NCBI GenBank assembly: GCA_038087015.1
Contig: JASBNA010000055.1
Location: 186,001 to 250,000 of the forward strand
Source: Cerrena zonata
Lineage: Eukaryota > Basidiomycota > Agaricomycetes > Polyporales > Cerrenaceae
Length of the DNA stretch: 64,000 nucleotides
Reading direction: 5' to 3'
Shown here: positions 30,124-39,032 of the stretch, piece by piece
Numbering within the stretch: the stretch's first letter is position 1
How the letters are laid out: each line of letters begins with the position of its first letter
Translations under genes and position numbers: made by a program
The notes under the pieces: generated by a model
Databases searched by the model: none
What the model was told of the DNA's origin: nothing
What the model saw: the letters and a program-made list of their open reading frames with translations, nothing else

Positions 30124-33100
30124 TTACAACAGGGATTCTAAGTTGATTAACAAGCTGTAGGTTTCCCTTGGCATTTTGTATTGGACCATACCAGCGTATA
30201 TCATGCAATTTTTGGCAACAGCTTTCAAACGGTTTGATTCTTCACGTTCATTACTGGAATTTTGGTAACGTTTTGTAAGGATTGAATAGTTCAATTGAGA
30301 AACACTAGTCATAACCATGATTAACAACGATGGAATTGCTTTCACAAGATCGTCATCCATATTTTGAGAAAGTAACTCAACTGCTTTTCTAATCTCTAAT
30401 AACCCGTCAGTTTCATTGATAGGAATCAAGCCTAATTGTTTGATTTGTAATAATGTTTGATGCCAATTTTTATTATAGAAACTATCTCTGATTGAGATAA
30501 TCGGTAATAATAATTCATTAGTTTGTTTCTTAGAAGAAGAGATTTTATCTAAGATGAAACTATTATTATTGAAAATTTTCATTATATGTTGACTTAACAA
30601 GATTATATTATTATCAGTAGTGTCTGCTTGTTTGACTTCTCCATTAATATTTTGATAATTACCATTTTCAATCAAAGGTTTATCTAATTCAGAAGTTGAT
30701 AAGATTTCACTAAGTAATTTGTTAATTAATGAAACAACAGTATCGAAATCTTGACATAATTGATAAAGTAATAAAGCATCAAAAATCCTACCTTCTTCTT
30801 CACATCTAATTGAAGAAGTTTCAATAATTTGATGATAAAATTGAGATAAATCACTTAAACCAATTAATGATCTTTGTTTTTCTAAAATACCTGGAATTTT
30901 ATCTCCATTATTTTGATTTAATTCACCCAATAATAAAGTGAATTCTCTTGAGATTAAAATTAATTCTCTTAATGCTTCGTGACATTTTGAAAATTCTTCT
31001 TTATTATTACCACCTTTTGACATGGCAATTAAAATAAGATATTGACTTGCAACCTTAGGATCACTAATTTTGAAACTTCTAGTGTAAGATCCCAATAATC
31101 TACTAAAATTAAGTTCATATTCATCATTTGAATTAATAGTTATTAAATCATCTTTATTATTGAAACTTGAAATTCTCAATAAACCATAATAACATAATCC
31201 AATAGATAAATGGACCGCGTCACATTCATTGATAGATTCATAAGTATATTGAATTGCTAATTCAAATAAACCAACTAAAATCAAAGATTTTAAGTAAAGT
31301 GGATTATTCGATGATGAATTAAATTTTTTAGGACCCAAGCTAATAATCTTTTGTTGCAAGTTTTCTAAGGTGTAATTTTCATAAATGATAGTTGAAGTTG
31401 TTTCGTTGGTGTATTCATTGATGATACCCAAATGAAACCAGAGCCAATCCTCGATACTTAAATTGATTGATTGAGGTAAACTTTTCTTGGATAAATCACA
31501 TTTCCCAATAATTTTATATACTGAATACTTATAAGCATCAAAATCATTAGAATCTTCATTAATATATTGAAATTGTTGATTAAATTCGTTACTAATTTTG
31601 ATTTGTAAATCTGAAGGTAAACCCCAACCATTGTTTTCAACAAATTTCGATAAATAGATTGGGAAATTTTTATCAAATTTAGTAAAAGCATCACGATTAC
31701 TATTAACTAATTGTAATGCATCATTATATAACCCACTTCTGAAAAGATAAAAAATCAAAGCCCAAATTGGGACGCCATTAACATTTAAAGTCTTATCGAT
31801 GAATTCATGATCACTATTTTTAGCAATGATTTTATTAATAAAATAAGAAACTTTATTAATATTATTTGCAGGTAGAAATTCATTTGATTTTTTATCATCT
31901 TTAATATAAATTTCATCCATATAATTAAAGAATTGATTTTCTAAATAATTTTTAGAATTTTTAATAATTTTTTTGTTTAAATCATTACGTTCATTAAACC
32001 CCAAGCTTTGATAAGATTCGAAGAATTTTTGTTCTTGGTTTGTTTTAACTGATTTTTCAAGAGTTAAATCAGATAAGATTTTCCAAGTTTCACTGACTTG
32101 TTTTGATTTAAAATCAACATTTGATTTATTTAACTCTTCAAAATTTAAACAAATTGGGAAAAATTTATTTGATAATCTTGCTTCATTTAATTGATAAATA
32201 ACTTTTGCATGACTTTCGAATTTTTCTCTAGTAACTTGTCTTAAGCTTGAAGAAGTTTGACCTTTAGTTTTCAAAGGAGTTAAGATATTATAATGACCAG
32301 GTAAAGATTTATTATTCCAATTAATTGAACTATTAGATCCAACTTTAGCGCGTTTTGTTTCACTAGTAGCAAGAACGCCAAAAGATTTTCTTAATTCATC
32401 ACGACGAACTTTCCAATCAATAGAAATATTTTGATTGATGAATTGATCGAAATCGTTAAAAGCAGATAATAAAGATTGTTCAATTGCCGACAAGATATTC
32501 TCATCCTTTTTAGCATTAAGGTAATTATCGAGATTAGCCAGAGGTAAAACCTGATGATCAGCTTTGAATTTAGATACTTGAGAAGAATCTTGCTTTGAAT
32601 CATGGGCCACAACCATTTGAGAATCGGTTTCCATATCTGAGCGATGGTCATGTTTATGTTGTTGTTCATACTGTTGTTGAACTTGCAGAATATGACGGAA
32701 GTGTCCGCGACGAGCTTGTTCTGGATGATGTTCAAAGTTATTTATACGAGACTTATGTTGATCAGAAATTGGAATGTTAATGGTATTCAATTCATTTTCA
32801 ATTTCTTCCGCTGAAATTCCACTTGAAGCAAGTAAATAGTGTGCTTTGGTGAAATTAGTTGGTTTGTCTGGGCTTGACTTTCTAAGTTGTTGTGTCTTCT
32901 TATGCAACTCATTAAGGGTCAAGTTAATACCCCCCATGTCAGAATTACTGGCTTTTGGCAAGTTATTAGCTGATTCAATCAAGTCTTTCAACAATCTATG
33001 AGAAGGTGCATTATCATCACGAATTCCCTGGGCAATCGATTGATTCTTGCCTGGGGCAGTTGTGTTAGCAGCCGTGGTGACTCCTGTGGCTGCAGAAGCT

Positions 33101-33291
33101 GTGCCCGGAGCAGTAGTAGCTGTACTTGGAGTTGTTGTATTCGATGGAGCTGATCCAGCGGTGCTAGGACCGCCAAAGAGCCCGCCGGTGTTGGCGCCGG
33201 CATTGCTGCTGGTCCCAGTGGCTGATCCAAACAATCCCGTGCCTCCAGGGGCTGGCGCACCAGCAGGGGCAGTCGTAGGTTTCTGAAACAT
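30124..33291 (-). CDS. NIC96: Nucleoporin Nic96 with an added N-terminal FG region
   Basis: This inner-ring scaffold nucleoporin of the nuclear pore reads intact. The C-terminal alpha-solenoid closely follows S. cerevisiae Nic96 (839 residues): INGVPIWALI-type segment, IEDWLWFHLGII, ECDAVHLSIGLC, CHEALRELIL, and the end CMIYAGMVQYKMPRETYSLL. The helical ELHKKTQQLRK segment corresponds to the Nsp1-complex-binding helix. From ATG 33291 the protein has 1055 residues; the first 90 are Gly/Ala/Thr-rich with GLFG motifs, absent from S. cerevisiae Nic96. The frame is open for 71 more codons upstream, but that part has no FG character and I do not include it. Confidence 0.93.
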   Translation of the reverse strand: MFQKPTTAPAGAPAPGGTGLFGSATGTSSNAGANTGGLFGGPSTAGSAPSNTTTPSTATTAPGTASAATGVTTAANTTAPGKNQSIAQGIRDDNAPSHRLLKDLIESANNLPKASNSDMGGINLTLNELHKKTQQLRKSSPDKPTNFTKAHYLLASSGISAEEIENELNTINIPISDQHKSRINNFEHHPEQARRGHFRHILQVQQQYEQQHKHDHRSDMETDSQMVVAHDSKQDSSQVSKFKADHQVLPLANLDNYLNAKKDENILSAIEQSLLSAFNDFDQFINQNISIDWKVRRDELRKSFGVLATSETKRAKVGSNSSINWNNKSLPGHYNILTPLKTKGQTSSSLRQVTREKFESHAKVIYQLNEARLSNKFFPICLNFEELNKSNVDFKSKQVSETWKILSDLTLEKSVKTNQEQKFFESYQSLGFNERNDLNKKIIKNSKNYLENQFFNYMDEIYIKDDKKSNEFLPANNINKVSYFINKIIAKNSDHEFIDKTLNVNGVPIWALIFYLFRSGLYNDALQLVNSNRDAFTKFDKNFPIYLSKFVENNGWGLPSDLQIKISNEFNQQFQYINEDSNDFDAYKYSVYKIIGKCDLSKKSLPQSINLSIEDWLWFHLGIINEYTNETTSTIIYENYTLENLQQKIISLGPKKFNSSSNNPLYLKSLILVGLFELAIQYTYESINECDAVHLSIGLCYYGLLRISSFNNKDDLITINSNDEYELNFSRLLGSYTRSFKISDPKVASQYLILIAMSKGGNNKEEFSKCHEALRELILISREFTLLLGELNQNNGDKIPGILEKQRSLIGLSDLSQFYHQIIETSSIRCEEEGRIFDALLLYQLCQDFDTVVSLINKLLSEILSTSELDKPLIENGNYQNINGEVKQADTTDNNIILLSQHIMKIFNNNSFILDKISSSKKQTNELLLPIISIRDSFYNKNWHQTLLQIKQLGLIPINETDGLLEIRKAVELLSQNMDDDLVKAIPSLLIMVMTSVSQLNYSILTKRYQNSSNEREESNRLKAVAKNCMIYAGMVQYKMPRETYSLLINLESLL

Positions 33292-33977
33292 CAGGTCAGT
33301 ACTCAAATCAATGGATCCGTGGAGAGTTAAAGTGAAGTCAACTTCGAGGGCAGACAAGGTTGGTTTAAAAGTTTTTTTGATATCTTGTTTACTTTCGGGG
33401 CCCAAAGGGTTACCCGGTCCATCGCAGTGAAAAAAAAATTTTGGAGTATAAAAGGACAGAGAAATCCGCCAAAGGAAAAGGTTTACTCTTCTTTCTTTAT
33501 TCAAACTTGTCCAAAGTTTACATCCATCACATTAGACAGTGCACCGGTATGGTTGTATAAGACTGCGCGACTAGGACTTCACAGTTTTTGTGGGTTCTGG
33601 TCAATTATATGTGGTGATTATACAACGATTCAATCATGTTTGGTGCGATAGCTGATGGAGAGAATAACGATGAATCTTTAAGAACCTGTCTGGATAATGT
33701 AACTGAAAGAGAGGTGTCAGTAGATCCATATATTGTAAACTACAAAGTGTAAAGTATGCTATATTTTGAACTGTATTTTAAACTATAAACCAAATGTATT
33801 TTAAACTATAAACCAAATGTATTTTAAAGTATAAACCAAACGTATTTTAAAGTATAACCAAATGTATTAGTATACCAAATGTATATTAGTATACCAAATG
33901 TATTAGTATACCAAATGCATTTTATAAAACTAGATGTCTATTAATTATACTGGATAATTTAATGCAGAAATGAAAGA
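33292..33977. other. Intergenic region between NIC96 and HNM1, with a minisatellite
   Basis: This 686-bp stretch holds the NIC96 promoter on the left and the HNM1 3' end on the right. An AT-rich tandem repeat occupies 33773-33916. I see no other gene. Confidence 0.5.
33773..33916. repeat. AT-rich minisatellite, 22-23 bp units passing into 17-19 bp units
   Basis: Four units of 23, 23, 23 and 22 bp (GTATTTTAAACTATAAACCA followed by AAT, with small changes) are followed by three shortened units of 17, 19 and 17 bp (GTATTAGTATACCAAAT). All share the GTAT start and the CCAAAT or CCAAAC end. The short units look like internal deletion derivatives of the long one. They lie directly downstream of HNM1, 60 bp from its stop. 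Confidence 0.85.
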
Positions 33978-35552
33978 TTATAAGTCAGTTTTGCAGACAT
34001 GAGGAAATTCGTCTTCGTCGTTATTACCCAATCCACCGGCAAAATATTCTCTACAAGAATATTTACGAATGGGGAAGAACCAATAAGCAAGGGCCCAAAC
34101 AAAATAGATGGCGATAACCACCGAAACATAATTCATGTTACCTCTACTGACGGGCATGGTGGTTGGGAAAGAATAGAAAACCAAAGCAAATAAAGACCAG
34201 GCAATGGTGATATAATTACAAAGAGTACCCCAAAAACCTAACCAAAAAGGACCATGGTGGATATTTTGACGACCACGATATAAAAGGCAAATAGTTGGAA
34301 CACAGTAACTTAATAATAAAAAGGTGATGCAACCAACAACCATTGAATTGAAAGCGGTATCACTAACCAAGTATAAGCAACCCAATACTGCCACCCAAAA
34401 TGAAGAAAATAAATGGGCATTAAGAGGAACCCCTAAATTTGGATCAATAATTGATAAATATTTTGAAAATGGTAAACCGTTATCTCTACTGAAAGACCAA
34501 CATAATCTAGCTTGCCAGGTATGACTGGAAATGGTAACTCCGCAAGCGGTGATGAAAATTAGTACTCCAAGACAAATGGCACCAGCCTTATTATCTAAAG
34601 CCTGATAATAAATATCCAATATTGGCATTCCGGTATTTGAGTTAATAATATCTTTTAAATTATGAAGACTGAAAAACATGGCAACTGAATATGAAAATGC
34701 AGTAACCATTCCAATAGTAACCGTCCCTAAAATTGCAATTGGAATAACGGTTTCTGGACTATGGACTTCTTCAGCTAAATGAGATGCAGAATCAAGACAA
34801 CTAAAACTCCAATTTGGATTAACCAAACCAATAATAAATGCAATTCCTGAATTCGACCATCCGGTATTATTATCAAACTCTGCAAAAACAAAGTTTGCGT
34901 CTCTATAATTACCTCTTGAGCAAACTAATACAGTTATAGTAATAACAACATATGAAAATAATGAAAAATATAATACTCCATTAGCAATCATGGGCAATGC
35001 CTTACCGTAACAATTAAATAATATAAGTAAAACATTAACAATTTGGAAAATTACAAACAACTGCCATTTTTCAGTTACATGATCTGGATGAGTTAAATTA
35101 TAAAATCCCATGACTGCTTGAGCAACACTTAAGGCCATGGATGCACTAGTGAAAATGGCCCCGGCCCACGCCAATGAGCCACATAAATACGCTAAAAAAC
35201 TAGAATACTTCTTGGGTGAAAGCACCCTGGTCCAAACGTACTGTCCTCCTGCTGATGGTATAGCACTAGACATCTCACTAAGAGTTATCCCAATACAATA
35301 CGAAACCGCAGCAATAATCAAAATCCCATAAACAACAATAACAGCTCCTCCCGAAGAAATAGAGGTAATCAAACTCGCCAGAATACCAAACCATGAGTTG
35401 GTTAACCCAAATCCAATCCCCAACACTGACCACACAGAAAATGATCTCTTCAACTCTCCCTTCTGGCTACTGATACTAAAGTTCTCAAGGTCCTCCTTGG
35501 GACTTGGTGTCAACACCAAGTTACTCTTATTGGAATCCTTTTCAAAATCCAT
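33978..35552 (-). CDS. HNM1: Choline/ethanolamine permease Hnm1
   Basis: This 524-residue APC-family transporter has about 12 membrane spans. The sequence follows S. cerevisiae Hnm1 closely: SFSVWSVLGIGFGLTNSWFG, GGQYVWTRVLSPKKYSSF, LVNPNWSFSCLDSASHLAEE, TWQARLCWSFSRDNGLP and HGPFWLGFWG. Hnm1 imports choline and ethanolamine for the Kennedy pathway. BIO5 and UGA4 are related but less alike. It is divergent from PAH1, and the shared promoter contains an Ino2/Ino4-type element. The frame is intact. Confidence 0.88.
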   Translation of the reverse strand: MDFEKDSNKSNLVLTPSPKEDLENFSISSQKGELKRSFSVWSVLGIGFGLTNSWFGILASLITSISSGGAVIVVYGILIIAAVSYCIGITLSEMSSAIPSAGGQYVWTRVLSPKKYSSFLAYLCGSLAWAGAIFTSASMALSVAQAVMGFYNLTHPDHVTEKWQLFVIFQIVNVLLILFNCYGKALPMIANGVLYFSLFSYVVITITVLVCSRGNYRDANFVFAEFDNNTGWSNSGIAFIIGLVNPNWSFSCLDSASHLAEEVHSPETVIPIAILGTVTIGMVTAFSYSVAMFFSLHNLKDIINSNTGMPILDIYYQALDNKAGAICLGVLIFITACGVTISSHTWQARLCWSFSRDNGLPFSKYLSIIDPNLGVPLNAHLFSSFWVAVLGCLYLVSDTAFNSMVVGCITFLLLSYCVPTICLLYRGRQNIHHGPFWLGFWGTLCNYITIAWSLFALVFYSFPTTMPVSRGNMNYVSVVIAIYFVWALAYWFFPIRKYSCREYFAGGLGNNDEDEFPHVCKTDL

Positions 35553-35891
35553 CTTCCCTACAACAATAACTACCCAAATCTAAAAATTTTTCAGTTAAAA
35601 GATCTTTTTATTATCGTTTGTTGCGAGATTTTCTTTTTTTTTGGCCGTTTTTTTTTTTTGTTTTGTTAGCGAAAGCCCTTTTTCACATGCGTTTCTGACT
35701 GCAAGTGTTGGTGCATGGGTGTTTTGTCGGTGTACGGAGGTTTGGTTTGAAACTGTACGGGTTTTTACGTTTACTCCTCCCAAAGCAAATTTAGACGCCC
35801 TTTGGCCTTACGATACTACAACCTCTAGATCGGTATACCAATTGCATCAGGAAGACGGTATTGGAATAGATTGAATAGCACAGCGGAAAGG
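35553..35891. promoter_or_regulatory. Divergent HNM1-PAH1 promoter
   Basis: A 339-bp region separates two lipid-metabolism genes. It contains two T-rich tracts near 35632-35660 and the inositol/choline-type element at 35680-35690. No ORF of note is present. Confidence 0.5.
35680..35690 (-). promoter_or_regulatory. Inositol/choline-responsive element (UAS-INO/ICRE-like)
   Basis: The minus strand reads GCATGTGAAAA, matching the Ino2/Ino4 consensus CATGTGAAAT in nine of ten positions and the GCATGTGAA form reported for Candida Ino4. It lies about 130 bp upstream of the HNM1 ATG and 200 bp upstream of the PAH1 ATG. HNM1 is an Ino2/Ino4 target in S. cerevisiae, which makes the site plausible. Confidence 0.55.
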
Positions 35892-38519
35892 ATGCAGTAC
35901 GTTGGGAAAGTTGGTGGGTACGTTTATAACCAATGGAATTCATTGAATCCCGCTACGTTATCAGGAGCCATTGATATAATAGTGGTTGAACAACCGGATG
36001 GATCACTTCACTGTTCGCCGTGGCATGTTAGGTTTGGGAAGTTTCAGATCATCAAGCCGCTGCAGAAGAAGATTGACTTGTATGTTAATGATATTAAGAC
36101 TAATTTGCCAATGAAGTTGGGGGATGGGGGTGAAGCGTTTTTTGTATTTGAAACCACTAATTCCAATGATGATATATCGAAATCGGTTTTGACGTCACCA
36201 GTGATAAGTGCCTCTTCGTCGCCGTTGAATAGTCCTCCTAATTCTCCTCCCGATTCAACTGCTCAATCCACATTAGATTTATCTAATGAACCAGAATTAC
36301 TTGATTTAAATAATGAGGGTATAGACCCCCATGATCAAGATATAGAAAGCAAAATCAAATTAAGCGAAGAAATACCAAGCTCCCCGGTTTCAAGACCACA
36401 ATCAGCATCATCGTTATCTAAATCACCCACGCCAACATATCAGCTGAAAATTGCATTTGAAAAAGCCCGTAAAATTACTCAAAAATTGAATATTCCTTCT
36501 AAAATTGATATTAATGGTGATATGGTTTTAGATATGGATGGTTATAAACCAAATAGTCAGAAAAATATCGAAAGCACCGACGAATTATTTAAAAAAATTT
36601 TCTTGAAAGAAATTGATAAATTAACTGATGATAATAATGATGAAAAAACTTTTAATCTTTGGGATGAAATCATTTGTAAAGATAAAGATGGTAATATCAG
36701 AATCTTGAATAATCAAAGTCCAGAAATTAATGAATTACAAGACGATTTAAACAATTCTAATTTAAATTTAAATGATTTACCAATTGATGAATCAACAAAT
36801 TCATTAAATGATCTTAATTTTAATGATAAAACATATTTTAAAACTCTTCGTCTTACTTCAGAACAATTACAAAAAATGAATTTACACTATGGTGAAAATA
36901 AATTAAAATTTAAATTAAATCAAGGTACTTCTCAAATTATATCAAACTTATACTTATGGAAACTGACTACTCCCATAGTTATATCAGATATCGATGGTAC
37001 CATTACAAAATCAGATGCTTTGGGTCATGTATTAAATTTATTTGGTAGAGATTGGACTCATCCAGGTGTTGCTAATCTATTTCAAGATATTAAAGCTAAT
37101 GGTTATAATATTATTTATCTTACCGCTAGATCAGTTGGTCAAGCTGATACAACAAGACAATATTTAGAAAGTATCAATCAAGACGGTATGAGATTGCCAA
37201 AAGGTCCAGTAATTTTAAGTCCTGATCGAACAATGGCTGCATTGAAAAGAGAAGTAATTTTGAAAAAACCAGAAGTATTCAAAATGGCATGTTTAAGTGA
37301 TATTAAAAGTTTATATTTTTCGAGCTTTAATCAAAAAAATCATATAAATGATTTAGAATCAATAAATTCAAATGAAGATGAAGAAATAAATGAACATAAT
37401 AAACCAATTACCAGTGATTATATGGAACGTCAATTAACAAGTCAATTGATGGAACAAGAAAATACTTTAAATAATGACGATGATGAAAGAACCCCATTTT
37501 ATGCCGGTTTTGGGAATCGTATTACTGATGCAATAAGTTATAGAAGTGTTAAAGTACCGCTGCATAGAATTTTCACCATTAATCCAAATGGTGAAGTTCA
37601 TATGGAATTATTAGAATTGGCTGGTTATAAATCATCTTATTTACATATTGGAGAATTAGTTGATCATTTTTTCCCTCCTTTAAAACAAGTTAGTGATTTC
37701 AATAGTTATTGGAATAATAATCAATTTAATCAATATATTAATCAAAAAAATGAAAATGTTTCAACCGATGAAGAAATTTTGAGATCTCCTGGAAGTCCAA
37801 GGTCTCCTGGAAGTCCAAGATCTCCCGAGATGAATTCCATCTATAATTTACATACTGATGAAAAATTTAGTGATGTTAATTATTGGAGAGAACCATTGAA
37901 TAATTTAAGTGATTTGAGCGACTTAGAAGATGATGAAGATGAACCAGAAAGTTTAAAATCTCAACCTTCATCTCCTCAAAAATCACCACCTTCATCTCCA
38001 AGATCAGCTGTTGCATCCTATTTCACCTCAAGTAGTGAAGATTTTGGGGGTAAATTAAGTAAAGCAGCTCATAAAAAGGAAAAACAAGAAAAAAATGAAT
38101 CTAAAATGAATCAAAATGAATTTTCTCATGGTGAATCCCTGGCTAATGAAAATGTTAATCAAGTTAAAAATGAAAGACCAACCTCAATGTCGTCCTTCAC
38201 TTCTCCTTTGAAAAATTTCATGATGTTTGGTAATGATAACCAAGATGATGATGATAAAGTCGACGCCGATGCCAATGATCATAGTGATTACACTGACGAC
38301 GACGATTATACCGACGATAACGACGAGGACTACGAGGATGACTACGAGGATGACTACACGGATGATGACTACGACGACGATGACGATGACGAAGTGGACG
38401 ATGAAGACATTGACGGTGATGATGGCTTACCAGAAAATATGAAAAGCCTTGATATTCAACTGTCAACATCCGGTGAACCTCCGCAAATAGTCAAGGCCAG
38501 TGATTTATTAAATAAATAG
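35892..38519 (+). CDS. PAH1: Phosphatidate phosphatase Pah1 (lipin)
   Basis: Pah1 dephosphorylates phosphatidate to diacylglycerol at the nuclear/ER membrane. The protein from ATG 35892 has 875 residues. The N-LIP domain starts MQYVGKVGGYVYNQWNSLNP, with SPWHVRFGKF. The HAD-type catalytic domain has the DxDxT motif DIDGT (Asp366 and Asp368), then SDALGHVLNL, YLTARSVGQAD, GPVILSPDRTMAALKREVIL and FGNRITDAISYR. The C-terminus has SPGSPRS repeats and a strongly acidic Asp-rich tail. CTG codons 57 and 557 align with serines of S. cerevisiae KPSQKK and IPSSRIF as I recall them. The frame is intact. Confidence 0.95.
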   Translation: MQYVGKVGGYVYNQWNSLNPATLSGAIDIIVVEQPDGSLHCSPWHVRFGKFQIIKPLQKKIDLYVNDIKTNLPMKLGDGGEAFFVFETTNSNDDISKSVLTSPVISASSSPLNSPPNSPPDSTAQSTLDLSNEPELLDLNNEGIDPHDQDIESKIKLSEEIPSSPVSRPQSASSLSKSPTPTYQLKIAFEKARKITQKLNIPSKIDINGDMVLDMDGYKPNSQKNIESTDELFKKIFLKEIDKLTDDNNDEKTFNLWDEIICKDKDGNIRILNNQSPEINELQDDLNNSNLNLNDLPIDESTNSLNDLNFNDKTYFKTLRLTSEQLQKMNLHYGENKLKFKLNQGTSQIISNLYLWKLTTPIVISDIDGTITKSDALGHVLNLFGRDWTHPGVANLFQDIKANGYNIIYLTARSVGQADTTRQYLESINQDGMRLPKGPVILSPDRTMAALKREVILKKPEVFKMACLSDIKSLYFSSFNQKNHINDLESINSNEDEEINEHNKPITSDYMERQLTSQLMEQENTLNNDDDERTPFYAGFGNRITDAISYRSVKVPLHRIFTINPNGEVHMELLELAGYKSSYLHIGELVDHFFPPLKQVSDFNSYWNNNQFNQYINQKNENVSTDEEILRSPGSPRSPGSPRSPEMNSIYNLHTDEKFSDVNYWREPLNNLSDLSDLEDDEDEPESLKSQPSSPQKSPPSSPRSAVASYFTSSSEDFGGKLSKAAHKKEKQEKNESKMNQNEFSHGESLANENVNQVKNERPTSMSSFTSPLKNFMMFGNDNQDDDDKVDADANDHSDYTDDDDYTDDNDEDYEDDYEDDYTDDDYDDDDDDEVDDEDIDGDDGLPENMKSLDIQLSTSGEPPQIVKASDLLNK

Positions 38520-39032
38520 AACCATACGCCAAATATATTTATAACTCACCTTTGAATTTTAAACACCGAACAGGCTTATTTAAAATAAGAGAAAAAAGAC
38601 AAATTGCCAGCCCCTTCCCGTAGACAAAACCGTTTCATATTGACAAAAAAAAATATTTTGACATATCGTTATGCGAACTTTGACACATTTGAAATTGTTT
38701 GCCCTGTCAACTATTAGACCGTAGTCTCCTTGATAGATAAGTTTTAGTAGAGATACATCGCGTGCAGTGGGCGTTTTAGTGAGATTGAGATTATACGTCT
38801 CCTGTTGGAGAAGCAAGAATAGTAAAAAGGATTTCACCTATAAAGCACGTGGAGTAAAAACGGTAGAGCAAAGTCTGAAAGAGGAGCAGCACTATTACGG
38901 TAAATTAGCATGCCCATTTCAAGAAGGATTGGAAAATAATACAATGTTGAAGAAAAACTAAAAAAAAAACTAAAAAATTCAACAACTTTAACAACTTCAC
39001 GTAGGTAAATGGCATTTTAAAGAGTGCTAAAG
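38520..39032. other. Intergenic region between PAH1 and the first BMT gene
   Basis: About 510 bp with the PAH1 3' end and the promoter of the mannosyltransferase. Short A-rich runs are present; I see no gene, tRNA or repeat. Confidence 0.4.

Noticed and set aside
33292..33504. Extended NIC96 start at 33504
   Set aside because: The extra 71 codons have no FG character and overlap likely promoter sequence; the GLFG-bearing reading starts naturally at 33291.
38218..38469. His/Arg-rich antisense and Met/Thr-rich sense ORFs over the PAH1 tail
   Set aside because: Shadows of the Asp-rich (GAT/GAC) codon run.
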